Positions 46,404 to 55,596 of a stretch of 64,000 nt of DNA are shown in pieces. The translations under genes were made by a program, and so were the position numbers. How positions within the stretch are numbered: the first letter of the stretch is position 1; every line of letters begins with the position of its first letter. The notes below the pieces were generated by a model that saw only the letters and a list, made by a program, of their open reading frames with translations, had not been told where the DNA came from and did not search any database. This DNA is from Pseudomonas sp. MIACH (GTDB taxonomy: Bacteria > Pseudomonadota > Gammaproteobacteria > Pseudomonadales > Pseudomonadaceae), in assembly GCF_001269925.1 (NCBI RefSeq), contig NZ_LHVO01000028.1, positions 186,001-250,000 of the forward strand. Reading direction: 5' to 3'.

Positions 46404-48554
46404 TCACTTGCCGCTATTAAGTTGACGCAGGTTAGCCACCACCGCCGCCAGCGCCCGCTCGAACAGTGGTCCATCGTCCAGGCTGTGCAGCGCACCCCGC
46501 TTGAAAGCCAGCGCCAGTTGGCCTGCGGTTTTCTCCAACAGCTTGAGCCCCGTGCGGCCAACGAAAACATAAGTGTTGGCCGGCGCCATGACCGCCGCCA
46601 GCTTGCACCGCAGGGTGCCCGCCTGGTCTTGCTGGAACACCACCCAGCTGCCCACGCGCAATTGGTGCACCTTGAGCAGGTCCGGATCGTTCTCCGACAG
46701 CGTCTCGGCTGAATCGGCCGGCAGCGTGCTGAACACAAAGGGCTCGCGCACTTCGAGCCACCCAGCGCTACCCTCGGGCGGCTGGACATGCAGGGCCTGC
46801 AAGCGCACAAAAAAATCACGCGTGCTGAACGGGTCGAATGCCGCGCTGGTCAAGCCGTCGCGCAGCGCCTTGAGCAAGCCCGGCAACTGGTCCAACAAGT
46901 GCCCGCCGGCGTCGTTGCCTGCCTGCCGGCCGACACTGCAAATCAGCTCATCCATGGTGCGCAGCCCGGCTTGCCATTGCACCGACTGCTCGCCGTGCTT
47001 GAGGCTGGCCAGCAACAGCACCTGGCTCCAGGCCTGCTGCAGGAACTGCACCACAGCCTGCGGCAAAACCTTGCCCAGCAGCCGTCGATTCAGCACTTCG
47101 GCCACCCGCGCACGCGCCGCTTCGGTACGCACGCGCCTTTCTTCGGTATCACGGGTGTGTTGTTCAAGCAATTCGCTACGACGACGCTCATCGGCGGTGA
47201 ACGTCGTGAATTCGGTCAACAGCTGGGAAAAAATCGCCGGATCTTCGACAAACTCATTGAGTAACCGCTGGACTACCTGCTCGATGCGCAGGTACAGGCT
47301 GTCGCGCTGGACGTCATCGACGGGGCTCCAGCCCATGGCGGTCGTAGCGATCTCGTTCAACAGGCGCCGCGCCGGGTGGCCGGCACGACTGAAAAAACTC
47401 TTGTCCTGCACCGCCACTTTCAGCATCGGAATCTGCAGGCGGCCGATCAAGGCCTTGAAGGCGTCCGGCACCGTGCGGTCATTGAGGATAAATTCGAACA
47501 ACAGGGCGATCAGGTTGATCACATCTTCGTCCGCCTCCTCCACGACCCGCGACTTGCCACTCTTGACGCTGACACGGGTGAGCAACTGCTCAAGCTGGTT
47601 ACGCAGGTCGAAATCATCCTCGGCGTCCGGCTCCGGTACGTACTGCTGCAAATGGGACAACAGGCGCAACAGATCGCGGGTGGCAATGGGCAGGGGTTCG
47701 GCGCTGGCTTCAAGGGTAGGCGACACGCTGCCGCGCACGACGGTCAACAACGCCTGCAAGGCGCTGAAGGCTTGCTGGCCATTTTCGTCGACCTGCGGGT
47801 CGGCGCTGGGCAATACCTCTTCGCGAGTACGCCCACGAGCGGCACGACTACCAGGACGACGGGACGGCGCGGCCTTGAGTTCCGGCAAGACGCCTGTCGC
47901 CACCAGCAACTGATTGGCTTCACCGTAGATTTGGTCGGCGTCACTGAGTACGTACTTTTCAAACAGCTTGAGCATGATCAGTTTGACGCGGATCTCCACG
48001 CCCAGGCTGCGCCCTGCCCGCAGGAAAAACTCGCACAGCAGCGCCGGCCCCAAGGGGTTCTCACGGTCATCCAGGCGATTGCCCAGCAAGACACTCAAGC
48101 GTGCAGTCAGTTGCGACAGCGCCAGGCCGTCGCGGTGGCGCACCCGGCCAAGCATGGCCTCAAGTGCCACGGCTTTTTCCAAGTCATCCCTGGACGTGCC
48201 TGAGGCCGCCTCATAGGACACCACTGGCACCAACTGAAGCTCAGCGCGCCCCGCGTGCCCCAGGTTTCCGAAGGCTTCGAACAGCCGCTCCATGAACACC
48301 CGCTCGAAATTCTTGCGCTTGAGGCGCAGGTCGCGCATGGCTTCAAAGAAGATATGGTGGTCCACGTTGCTGCGGGCCTTATCGGCCATTTCGAACAAGG
48401 TGTCGTCGGCGTTATCGAACAGTTCCTGCAAACCCTGCTGCAACTGTTGCGCGGCCTTGTCGCGAACCTGCTGCAACACCACCGGCAGGCGCGCGAGGGG
48501 CGATGGCGTGGCTTGTGCCCTGTTGATTGGCACCACCTTTCCGTCATTTTGCAT
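46404..48554 (-). CDS. DUF1631 family protein
   Basis: The 716-residue protein is a large, mostly helical, soluble protein of the DUF1631 family. It opens QNDGKVVPINRAQATP, and contains an alkaline- and arginine-rich linker near 228-245 (RRPGSRAARGRTREE) followed by the acidic segment SADPQVDENGQQ. The C-terminal end carries a segment (WVVFQQDQAGTLRCKLAAV ... YVFVGRTGLKL, about 640-680) that resembles a PilZ-like beta domain; a c-di-GMP role is therefore possible but unproven. It lies upstream of ampD on the same strand and is divergent from nadC. Confidence 0.8.
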   Translation of the reverse strand: MQNDGKVVPINRAQATPSPLARLPVVLQQVRDKAAQQLQQGLQELFDNADDTLFEMADKARSNVDHHIFFEAMRDLRLKRKNFERVFMERLFEAFGNLGHAGRAELQLVPVVSYEAASGTSRDDLEKAVALEAMLGRVRHRDGLALSQLTARLSVLLGNRLDDRENPLGPALLCEFFLRAGRSLGVEIRVKLIMLKLFEKYVLSDADQIYGEANQLLVATGVLPELKAAPSRRPGSRAARGRTREEVLPSADPQVDENGQQAFSALQALLTVVRGSVSPTLEASAEPLPIATRDLLRLLSHLQQYVPEPDAEDDFDLRNQLEQLLTRVSVKSGKSRVVEEADEDVINLIALLFEFILNDRTVPDAFKALIGRLQIPMLKVAVQDKSFFSRAGHPARRLLNEIATTAMGWSPVDDVQRDSLYLRIEQVVQRLLNEFVEDPAIFSQLLTEFTTFTADERRRSELLEQHTRDTEERRVRTEAARARVAEVLNRRLLGKVLPQAVVQFLQQAWSQVLLLASLKHGEQSVQWQAGLRTMDELICSVGRQAGNDAGGHLLDQLPGLLKALRDGLTSAAFDPFSTRDFFVRLQALHVQPPEGSAGWLEVREPFVFSTLPADSAETLSENDPDLLKVHQLRVGSWVVFQQDQAGTLRCKLAAVMAPANTYVFVGRTGLKLLEKTAGQLALAFKRGALHSLDDGPLFERALAAVVANLRQLNSGK

Positions 48555-48766
48555 CCTGGCCTCCTGAAACGGCGGTATTGAGTTGGGGAAAAATCGGGTA
48601 CAGGCCCAGTGGACGCTGCGGATAACCGCTTATCACCAAGACGTCAAAGCTATGACGCCAATTGCAAGGCGCAAGATTATCTTGCAAATGAATGCTGTTG
48701 CGCCAGCAAACTCTGACATTGCGCTGTAAATGAGTGGTTAGCCTGGGTTCGAGCGCACGCTGCCCC

Positions 48767-48772
48767 TATAAT
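48767..48772 (+). promoter_or_regulatory. Candidate -10 box for nadC
   Basis: TATAAT lies 28 bp before the nadC ATG. No good -35 hexamer is at the expected distance, so confidence is limited. The rest of the 245-bp gap between the DUF1631 gene and nadC shows nothing recognisable. Confidence 0.45.
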
Positions 48773-48799
48773 CGGGACACTTTGTTTGTGGAGCCTGTT

Positions 48800-49648
48800 A
48801 TGCCGAATCTCCGTCTTGCCGACCTCACCGCCGAAATCGAAGCCAACGTGCGCCGCGCACTGCTGGAAGATATCGGCAGCGGCGACATCACCGCACAGTT
48901 GATCCCGGCCGAACGGCTGGCCACGGCCACCATCATTACCCGCGATGCCGCCGTCATCGCCGGCACTGCGTGGGTGGATGCCGTATTCCGCCAACTGGAC
49001 CCACGGGTCGCCGTGCACTGGCAGGTGGCCGACGGTGAGCGTGTCAGTCCCAACCAAGCACTGTTCCATCTGGAAGGCCCGGCGCGCTCGCTGCTCAGTG
49101 GTGAGCGCTCTGCCCTGAACTTCCTGCAGATGCTGTCCGGGGTCGCCACCCGCGCCCGGTTTCTGGCAGATTTTGTCGCCAGCACCCAAGTCAAGCTGCT
49201 GGACACTCGAAAAACCCTGCCCGGCCTGCGCCTGGCGCAGAAATACGCGGTGACCTGCGGCGGCTGCCACAACCACCGCATCGGTTTGTATGACGCGTTC
49301 CTGATCAAGGAAAACCACATCGCGGCCTGTGGCGGGATTGCCCAAGCCATCAGCGCCGCCCACAAGATCGCACCCGGCAAGCCGGTGGAAATCGAAGTGG
49401 AGAGTTTGGACGAACTGCGCGAAGCGCTGGCGGCGGGCGCCGACATCATTATGCTCGATGAGTTGAGCCTGGAAGATATGCGTGAAGCCGTGCGCCTGAA
49501 CGGCGGCAAGGCCAAGCTGGAAGCCAGCGGCGGGATCAATGAAAGCACCCTGTTGCCTATCGCCGAGACAGGGGTGGACTACATCTCCATCGGTGCAATG
49601 ACCAAGGATGTGAAAGCGGTGGATTTGTCGATGCGCCTGAGTATCTGA
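48800..49648 (+). CDS. nadC: Nicotinate-nucleotide pyrophosphorylase (quinolinate phosphoribosyltransferase)
   Basis: The 282-residue enzyme turns quinolinate and PRPP into nicotinate mononucleotide in NAD synthesis. Seen motifs: [17 protein letters not shown] near 18-34, [11 protein letters not shown] near 134-144 (the substrate-binding RKT), and [10 protein letters not shown] near 195. The chosen ATG at 48800 has GGAG before it; the 22-codon upstream extension is not family-like. It is divergent from DUF1631. A REPIN follows immediately. Confidence 0.95.
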   Translation: MPNLRLADLTAEIEANVRRALLEDIGSGDITAQLIPAERLATATIITRDAAVIAGTAWVDAVFRQLDPRVAVHWQVADGERVSPNQALFHLEGPARSLLSGERSALNFLQMLSGVATRARFLADFVASTQVKLLDTRKTLPGLRLAQKYAVTCGGCHNHRIGLYDAFLIKENHIAACGGIAQAISAAHKIAPGKPVEIEVESLDELREALAAGADIIMLDELSLEDMREAVRLNGGKAKLEASGGINESTLLPIAETGVDYISIGAMTKDVKAVDLSMRLSI

Positions 49649-49658
49649 GCACCTTAAC

Positions 49659-49758
49659 TGTAGGAGCGAGCCTGCTCGCGAAAAACCTGAGAACGCCGCA
49701 GAGAACCAGGCAGCCCGCGTCATCGTTGGCGATTTTCGCGAGCAAGCTCGCTCCTACA
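49659..49758. repeat. REPIN of a third family (GTAGGAGCGAGC type)
   Basis: Inverted arms TGTAGGAGCGAGCCTGCTCG (49659-49678, continuing in CGAAAA) and TTTTCGCGAGCAAGCTCGCT (49733-49752, continuing in CCTACA) enclose about 48 bases. Each arm is itself a short hairpin (GCGAGC...GCTCGC). Confidence 0.9.
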
Positions 49759-49766
49759 AGCTGCTT

Positions 49767-50072
49767 TTAAACGACCAGGTCATTCATCTCGCAATACTCT
49801 TCCCATTCGACACCCAGCACTTCGGCCGCCTCTTTGTGGAGGGCCAGCCGCGCCGCTTCGAACTCTTCCGGTGTCGAGGTGTACTTGAGGGTCAGTTCCC
49901 AAGGCTGGTAGCCCTGGCTCTCGGCCTCGTCCTCGAATGCCCACTGGATCTGGTCACGCTGATCATCGGCGCTCAGGTCCTTGATCTCCTCTTTAAGCTG
50001 CGGCGACTCCTCGAGGTATTTTTCGAGGGCTGCTTGATGCCGAACTTCCTGGGTCATTTCAGTCGTGGTCAT
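49767..50072 (-). CDS. DUF6388 family small protein
   Basis: The 101-residue acidic protein has no signal peptide or membrane helix. It appears mostly helical with a glutamate-rich surface, for example YLEESPQLKEEIKD and AEVLGVEWEEYCEMND. I recognise this as DUF6388, a family frequent in Pseudomonas, of unknown function. It lies just downstream of tRNA-Thr on the same strand, after a stretch of short tandem repeats. Confidence 0.75.
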   Translation of the reverse strand: MTTTEMTQEVRHQAALEKYLEESPQLKEEIKDLSADDQRDQIQWAFEDEAESQGYQPWELTLKYTSTPEEFEAARLALHKEAAEVLGVEWEEYCEMNDLVV

Positions 50073-50190
50073 GTTGTTCTCTTAGATCGAGGAATGGGGA
50101 TGCATCTGGGTCATCAAGGTTGCGCAGATACAAAAGAGCGGGCACAAATGCCAACTCGTCTGGCCTTCAGAACCATTCTGGGATCATCTG

Positions 50191-50250
50191 AAAACATTGC
50201 CTTTGAAACATTGCCGCTAAAACACTGCCTTTAAAACAGCAATGCCTTTT
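50191..50250. repeat. Short imperfect tandem repeats next to tRNA-Thr
   Basis: Four units of 13-18 bases share the form AAAACAxTGCCTTT: 50191-50205, 50206-50218, 50219-50232 and 50233-50250. They abut the 3' end of the tRNA gene. Function unknown. Confidence 0.7.
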
Positions 50251-50323
50251 TGCCCGAGACAGGAATCGAACCTGCGACCTTCGCGTTACGAGTGCGCTGC
50301 TCTACCGACTGAGCTACACGGGC
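50251..50323 (-). tRNA. tRNA-Thr (CGT anticodon)
   Basis: The minus strand folds as a cloverleaf: acceptor GCCCGTG with its 3' partner ending in discriminator A, D-stem GCTC/GAGC, anticodon loop CTCGTAA with CGT, and T-arm with GGTTCGATTCC. CCA is not encoded. The stem closing the anticodon loop has an A-C mismatch at positions 31-39. It lies between the pilin ligase and the DUF6388 gene. Confidence 0.93.
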
Positions 50324-50371
50324 GGTGGGCTAAAGCTAGCACCGCATCGGGCGTCCGGCAACTTGCGCCCT

Positions 50372-51772
50372 TCAGCGGGCAATCACCCCCTGAGCCCAGA
50401 AGCGTGGTTGCAGGTAACTGCCATTGCCGTCCAGGTACTGCTGCTGGGCTTGCTGGAGGTGAGGCACATCGCGCATCGCGACAAATACCAATAGACCAAC
50501 GGCCAACACACTCAAGGCTTTCCATAGGTTCCAGGCCAATGGCAGCGCAACACGTGCTGGCGTGCGCGACGCATGCAGCGCCATCAGCCAGCCCACCACC
50601 AGCGCCAACCAGACCTGGGAGTTGGGCATCACGATTACACCATCGACCATGGACTGCACCAGCGCCCCCACCAATGCCGCAAACAGGCATAAGCGCAGCA
50701 GGTCAACACGCTCGGCGGACAGCGCCCGCTCACGTAGCACAGCCAACGTGGCCCAGCCGCCTCGCCATGCCAAAACCGCCACGCACAGGGCCGATGGCAC
50801 ACCCCATTCGCTGGCCCATTGCAGGATCGCCTGATGGGGATGAGCGGCAATCTTGTTGGCGATATCCGCAAAATGCATCGGCCCAAAACCGAGCCACGGC
50901 CGCTCGACCAGCATATTCCATGCCTGCCACCAGATCGGGCCACGTCCCGACAGCGAGGTGGTGAGACGATCACTGGCACCACTGGAGAGCTCAGCCCCCA
51001 GATAATCCGCCAGCCCCGTGAATATCAGCCAATACAGCAACAGTCCAACCAACACTGCGGCCAACTGCCAGCCCAGCCAGCGACGTCCCCCAGGCCCAAG
51101 TACCGCCAACACCACGCCCGCCATGCCCATACCGAGCCAGGTGCCGCGCGTACCGCCGCTGATCGCGATCAGCCACCAGACACACAACAACGCAAACACC
51201 GCACCTCGCAAGGCGCGGGAGAGATTGGGGATCAGCAAGGGCAGCGCCAGCAATGGCAGGGTAAATGTCTGAAACTGGCCGTAGAAACGTTTGTTGGAAA
51301 AGCCGGACAGCAGCCCGTCAGGGTCCAGCGCGCGCGCTCCACTGGTGAATACAAGCGCACCGGCATACAGATACTGGACCGACTTGATCAGGCACAGCAG
51401 CACCACAATCAGGATCAGCACACGGTCCAAAGACTCGCCGCCGTGCCGGCGAAGCAGGGCAAAGGCCAAGGCGATTGCCCCGCAACTGACAAACAGCGCC
51501 ACTTCGGTGAGCGCCCAGAGCGGCTGATGGGCCAGCACCGAAGACAGCAGGCCCAGCCCGACGACCAGCGCCACTCCCCAGGCCGTGGGCCTGTCCACCC
51601 AAGGTTCAGTGGAGGTAACCGATAGCCCATACAGCACCGCGCAAAACCCGATGGCAATTTGCATTCCACGCTGTAGATCATGCCCACCGAACGGCGTGCA
51701 AATCCCGACAGTCAACAGGCACACCACTGCTACCAGGAAAACATTGCCTCGTTGCTGCACGGATAACGCCAT
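50372..51772 (-). CDS. O-antigen ligase/Wzy-family membrane protein, probable pilin glycosyltransferase (TfpO/PilO-like)
   Basis: The 466-residue protein has about ten membrane helices and a periplasmic loop ending around FTGLADYLGAELSSGASD (residue 250-270), the usual layout of Wzy_C/oligosaccharide ligases, which move a lipid-linked glycan to another acceptor. It lies directly downstream of pilA and upstream of tRNA-Thr, as tfpO does in group I-pilin P. aeruginosa, and its length fits (TfpO about 460). I infer transfer of an O-unit to the pilin. The acceptor residue in pilA is not obvious. Confidence 0.8.
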   Translation of the reverse strand: MALSVQQRGNVFLVAVVCLLTVGICTPFGGHDLQRGMQIAIGFCAVLYGLSVTSTEPWVDRPTAWGVALVVGLGLLSSVLAHQPLWALTEVALFVSCGAIALAFALLRRHGGESLDRVLILIVVLLCLIKSVQYLYAGALVFTSGARALDPDGLLSGFSNKRFYGQFQTFTLPLLALPLLIPNLSRALRGAVFALLCVWWLIAISGGTRGTWLGMGMAGVVLAVLGPGGRRWLGWQLAAVLVGLLLYWLIFTGLADYLGAELSSGASDRLTTSLSGRGPIWWQAWNMLVERPWLGFGPMHFADIANKIAAHPHQAILQWASEWGVPSALCVAVLAWRGGWATLAVLRERALSAERVDLLRLCLFAALVGALVQSMVDGVIVMPNSQVWLALVVGWLMALHASRTPARVALPLAWNLWKALSVLAVGLLVFVAMRDVPHLQQAQQQYLDGNGSYLQPRFWAQGVIAR

Positions 51773-51807
51773 CGGCCACCTCTACGTCCCTGTGGATGAT
51801 TTAGCCG

Positions 51808-52227
51808 TTACGCACCATCGGCGCCGCAGCCCTTGCCGACATATTTCGCTTCAGCGGTAGTCGTGCACTTCCAGCCGGTGGCGCTGCGCGTCAGGCTGAT
51901 GGTCTTGCCCAGCACCGGTGCCGGCGCATCGAGTATTTCGCAGCTGATGGAGCCCGCGCCCGTGGCCACGTCGCCTGCCACATCGATCTTGCAGTTGGCG
52001 GTGGGGCTGGTGCCGCCAATCAAGGCCAGGGTAGGTACAGTGCCCTGGTTGAGGGTGTCTTCGTAACCAGCCTTCAACGCGGCAATTTCAGCCAGGCCGG
52101 CAGTGAACTTGGCCTTGGCCTGGTGCGTGGTGTACATGGGCAAGCCGATGGTGGCCAAAATGCCGATGATTGCCACGACGATCAACAACTCGATCAAGGT
52201 AAAGCCTTTCTGACGTATCACATTCAC
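51808..52227 (-). CDS. pilA: Type IV major pilin PilA
   Basis: The 139-residue prepilin has a leader ending in KG at residue 8, then FTLIELLIVVAIIGILA with Glu13 (position 5 of the mature pilin), the PilD cleavage and methylation signal. Four cysteines (79, 96, 121, 134) can form two disulfides, the last pair closing the usual C-terminal loop. The protein ends GADGA, with no terminal Ser. It is divergent from pilC, and its ligase lies immediately downstream. Confidence 0.95.
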   Translation of the reverse strand: MNVIRQKGFTLIELLIVVAIIGILATIGLPMYTTHQAKAKFTAGLAEIAALKAGYEDTLNQGTVPTLALIGGTSPTANCKIDVAGDVATGAGSISCEILDAPAPVLGKTISLTRSATGWKCTTTAEAKYVGKGCGADGA

Positions 52228-52420
52228 TCTCCAGAATAGAACTCATGACAAGGCGCGTCCTGCACCCCGTTTTTGCAACGGCGCCAGTGTACTCACCCGC
52301 AAGCGGTCAATCGCGCACAAGACGCACATTCTGACATTTTTATCCTGCGCCATCGGCATGTCCGAATCCGTCACCTGACTAAGCTATTAATCTTCGATGA
52401 CCTGTATGCGGAACCGCGAC

Positions 52421-53629
52421 ATGAACAACGCTTCGACGATTTACCTCTGGGAAGGCATCAACCGCAAAGGGCGCAGGGTGTCCGGGCAAACCAAGGGGCG
52501 CCACCCTGCCCTGGTCAAGGCACAACTGCGTCAGCAAGGGATCAGCCCCGGCCGTGTGCGCAAGCAATCGCCGGTGCTGCCACGCCTTGCCCCGTCAGTC
52601 AAAGCGGCGGACATCACCCTGTTCACACGTCAACTGGCGACGCTGCTCAAGGCAGGGGTTGCGCTTCTGCAAGCCTTCGACATCATCAGCGAAGGCCTCG
52701 ACAATCGAGCCGTGCGTGAACAAGTCCAAGGACTTAAACAGGCAATCGCGGCCGGCACCAGCCTGGCTGAAGCACTACGCAAGCAACCGCGTTATTTCGA
52801 TGAGTTGTACTGCAACCTGGTGGCCGCCGGCGAACAGGCCGGGGCGCTTGAGACACTGCTGGAAAGGGTGGCGATCCACCGGGAAAAGAGTGAGCAGCTC
52901 AAGGCCAGGATCAAAAAGGCCATGACCTACCCCATCGCAGTGCTAGTGGTGGCCAGCCTGGTCACCGGCATATTGCTGATCCACGTGGTGCCGCAGTTCC
53001 AGAGCCTGTTCGCCGGAGTGAACGGCAAACTGCCGGCATTTACCTTGCACGTGATCGCCTTGTCGGCGTTCATGCAGCACGCGTGGTGGATGCTGGTGTT
53101 GGGCATCGCAGCAGGCGCCACGGGGCTGCGCCAGGCCTATCGGACCTCACCGGGCTTTCGCTATTGGCTGGACGCCGGTTTGTTGAAAGCGCCCCTGGCA
53201 GGCAAACTGCTGACAAAATCCGCCGTGGCCCGTTACGCGCGCACGCTCTCGACCACCTTCGCAGCCGGTGTCCCACTGGTACAGGCATTGGATTCAGTAG
53301 CCGGCGCCGTAGGAAATGGCCCGTTCAAGCAGGCAATCGAACATATGCGTCACGAGGTATCCACTGGCATGCAGCTGAATCAATCCATGGCCAACAGCGG
53401 CCTGTTTCCCGGCATGGCCATTCAGATGACGGCGATCGGCGAAGAGTCGGGCACCCTGGAACACATGCTGGAAAAGGTCGCCAACCACTATGAGGCTGAC
53501 GTGGACAACCAGGTCGACAATCTCACCAGCCTGATGGAGCCGTTGATCATGGTGGTTCTGGGTGGGATTGTCGGTGCGCTGGTCATCGCCATGTACCTGC
53601 CGGTCTTCCACTTAGGGAGCGCATTTTGA
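52421..53629 (+). CDS. pilC: Type IV pilus inner-membrane platform protein PilC
   Basis: The 402-residue protein has two GspF-type domains, each with a membrane segment: cytoplasmic 1-170, helix near 173-193, a second domain with helices near 220-240 and 375-397. Motifs include TRQLATLLKAGVALLQAFD and the repeat TLSTTFAAGVPLVQALDSV. I start at the ATG at 52421; two earlier in-frame ATGs (52397, 52406) have no better ribosome-binding site. Its stop overlaps the pilD start (TTGA). In most species pilB precedes pilC; here it does not. Confidence 0.9.
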   Translation: MNNASTIYLWEGINRKGRRVSGQTKGRHPALVKAQLRQQGISPGRVRKQSPVLPRLAPSVKAADITLFTRQLATLLKAGVALLQAFDIISEGLDNRAVREQVQGLKQAIAAGTSLAEALRKQPRYFDELYCNLVAAGEQAGALETLLERVAIHREKSEQLKARIKKAMTYPIAVLVVASLVTGILLIHVVPQFQSLFAGVNGKLPAFTLHVIALSAFMQHAWWMLVLGIAAGATGLRQAYRTSPGFRYWLDAGLLKAPLAGKLLTKSAVARYARTLSTTFAAGVPLVQALDSVAGAVGNGPFKQAIEHMRHEVSTGMQLNQSMANSGLFPGMAIQMTAIGEESGTLEHMLEKVANHYEADVDNQVDNLTSLMEPLIMVVLGGIVGALVIAMYLPVFHLGSAF

Positions 53630-54492
53630 GCCTGCTGCTGGCCGAGCATCCTTGGGCTTTTGTCGCAATGGCGTTGGTACTGGGGCTGATCGTCGGGAGT
53701 TTCCTCAACGTGCTGGTGTGGCGCCTGCCAAAAATGCTCGAACGGGAGTGGCGTGCCCAGGCCCATGAAGTGCTCGCTTTGCCTGCCGAACCTGAGGGGC
53801 CGACCTACAATCTGATGCACCCCAACTCATGCTGTCCACACTGTGATCATCCAATCCGGCCCTGGGAAAATATCCCACTGCTCAGCTACCTGATGCTCCG
53901 GGGCCGCTGTGCCCATTGCCAGGGAACCATCAGCCCCCGCTACCCCCTCACCGAACTCGCCTGCGGGCTGATCTCGGCATGGGTCGCCTGGCATTTCGGC
54001 TTTGGCTGGCAAGCCGCAGCGGTGCTGGTGTTGAGCTGGGGGTTGCTGGCAACGAGCCTGATCGACGCAGATCACCAGTTGCTGCCGGATGTACTGGTGC
54101 TGCCATTGCTCTGGCTGGGGCTGATCGTCAACAGCTTTGGATTACTGGCGACATTACCTGACGCGCTATGGGGCAGCGTGATCGGCTACATGAGCCTTTG
54201 GAGCGTGTTCTGGCTATTCAAGCTGGCCACCGGCAAAGACGGCATGGGCCACGGTGATTTCAAGTTACTGGCCTTGCTCGGCGCCTGGGGTGGCTGGCAG
54301 ATACTGCCGATGACACTGTTGATGTCGTCGCTGGTGGGAGTGGTTGTCGGGTTGATCCTGATGCGCCTGCGCAAGACCCAGGCGTCCACGCCGATGCCAT
54401 TTGGTCCGTATCTGGCAATTGCCGGCTGGATTGCATTGCTCTGGGGTGGTCAAATAACCGACTTCTATTTGCAGTCTGTCGGTTTCAGATGA
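53626..54492 (+). CDS. pilD: Prepilin peptidase/methyltransferase PilD
   Basis: The 288-residue membrane protease starts with TTG overlapping the pilC stop. It has an N-terminal helix, a zinc-binding cytoplasmic part (Cys70, Cys73, Cys95, Cys98) and about six more helices. The two active-site aspartates are in [11 protein letters not shown] and in [15 protein letters not shown]. It cleaves and N-methylates PilA and related pseudopilins of type II secretion. Its stop overlaps the coaE start. Confidence 0.95.
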   Translation: MSLLLAEHPWAFVAMALVLGLIVGSFLNVLVWRLPKMLEREWRAQAHEVLALPAEPEGPTYNLMHPNSCCPHCDHPIRPWENIPLLSYLMLRGRCAHCQGTISPRYPLTELACGLISAWVAWHFGFGWQAAAVLVLSWGLLATSLIDADHQLLPDVLVLPLLWLGLIVNSFGLLATLPDALWGSVIGYMSLWSVFWLFKLATGKDGMGHGDFKLLALLGAWGGWQILPMTLLMSSLVGVVVGLILMRLRKTQASTPMPFGPYLAIAGWIALLWGGQITDFYLQSVGFR

Positions 54493-55112
54493 CCACTTGT
54501 GTTGCAACACCCTGGATTCTTGGCCTCACTGGCGGCATCGGCAGCGGTAAAAGTGCGGCAGCCCAGCACTTTATCGACCTGGGCATTGACCTGGTGGACG
54601 CAGATCACGCCGCGCGCTGGGTGGTCGAACCCGGCCGACCGGCGCTGGCCCGCATCGCCGAGCATTTTGGTGCTGGAGTATTGCAGCCTGACGGCCAGTT
54701 GGACCGCGCTGCGCTGCGCAAGCTGATCTTTGAGGTGCCCGAAGAGCGCCGCTGGCTGGAAGCCCTGCTGCACCCGTTGATTGGCGAGGAAATTCGCAGT
54801 CACCTGGCGCGCGCCCGCTCGCCTTACGCGATCCTGGTGTCACCGCTGCTGATCGAGTCCGGCCAGTACAGCATGACCCAGCGCATCCTGGTGATCGACG
54901 TGCCGCAATCGCTGCAGATTCAGCGTACCCTGCAGCGCGACGGCATCAGCGAACAGCAAGTGCAGGCGATCCTCAAGGCCCAGTCCAGCCGTGAAGAGCG
55001 CCTGAACCATGCCGATGACGTACTGGTCAATGACCAGGACCTCGCTTGGCTGCACAGCGAGGTCGAGCGACTGCACCACTTTTACCTTACTTTGCGTGGA
55101 GGCCGATCATGA
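54489..55112 (+). CDS. coaE: Dephospho-CoA kinase
   Basis: The 207-residue kinase has the P-loop [11 protein letters not shown] at 13-23 and LIDAD-type residues in [13 protein letters not shown]. It does the last step of coenzyme A synthesis. It overlaps pilD at its start and yacG at its end, so pilC-pilD-coaE-yacG are one operon. Confidence 0.95.
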   Translation: MTTCVATPWILGLTGGIGSGKSAAAQHFIDLGIDLVDADHAARWVVEPGRPALARIAEHFGAGVLQPDGQLDRAALRKLIFEVPEERRWLEALLHPLIGEEIRSHLARARSPYAILVSPLLIESGQYSMTQRILVIDVPQSLQIQRTLQRDGISEQQVQAILKAQSSREERLNHADDVLVNDQDLAWLHSEVERLHHFYLTLRGGRS

Positions 55113-55309
55113 GCCAACCCTTGACCGTCGACTGCCCAACCTGCGGTGCACCCGTGGAATGGAATACAGCCAACCCCAACCGGCCGTTCTGCTCGGACCG
55201 CTGCAAACTCATCGACCTGGGCGCCTGGGCTGCTGAGGAACACAAGATTCCGGTGGCTCCGGATGCCGAAGACGAGCTGTTTTCCGAAGACCTACCGCCG
55301 CGCCACTAA
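55109..55309 (+). CDS. yacG: DNA gyrase inhibitor YacG (zinc-binding)
   Basis: The 66-residue protein has the zinc knuckle [11 protein letters not shown] and the second cysteine pair [15 protein letters not shown]. coli YacG binds and inhibits gyrase. The ATG at 55109 overlaps the coaE stop (ATGA). Its end overlaps that of the convergent 71-residue gene by 4 bases. Confidence 0.95.
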   Translation: MSQPLTVDCPTCGAPVEWNTANPNRPFCSDRCKLIDLGAWAAEEHKIPVAPDAEDELFSEDLPPRH

Positions 55310-55521
55310 GGCCGCATAAAGGCATATTCCTGCTGGTCGTCGAGGTTCTCTGCAAGGTATTGCAACTCGTCGGCCAGGTCCTCGAAACTGCGCACGCCCT
55401 TGCTCTGCTGCACCACCGCGCTGAGCATGGCGCGCAGGGTCAAGCCTGGGTCGAAACCGATTTCCTGTGCCGCATCCTGGCTTCTGCGCAACTCCTGCCG
55501 TGCCCACTCGTACACACTCAT
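55306..55521 (-). CDS. Small conserved protein, unknown function (PA4531-like)
   Basis: The 71-residue product, from [20 protein letters not shown], is soluble, acidic and helical, ending YAFMRP. A homologue occupies the same place next to yacG in PAO1 as I recall. I start it at the ATG at 55521; a 14-codon extension has no family-like features. Function is unknown. Confidence 0.75.
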   Translation of the reverse strand: MSVYEWARQELRRSQDAAQEIGFDPGLTLRAMLSAVVQQSKGVRSFEDLADELQYLAENLDDQQEYAFMRP

Positions 55522-55596
55522 GATTCGTGCTCCTGCCTTGCCTGGGAAAATTTCGCAGAGCATGGGCCTGCTCGCCTGCGCGGGATTTGATCTGGA

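Noticed and set aside
45779..46819. ampD extended to 346 residues
   Set aside because: The extra N-terminus reads antisense-like through the DUF1631 gene in another frame; AmpD is about 187 residues.
48555..48799. NAD-responsive riboswitch or NrtR site ahead of nadC
   Set aside because: No convincing conserved structure or palindrome was visible; only a TATAAT-like -10 box could be pointed out.
49836..50234. 132-residue plus-strand frame over the DUF6388 gene
   Set aside because: It lies antisense to a family-like protein and crosses the tandem repeats; low-complexity hydrophobic content is from the opposite codons.
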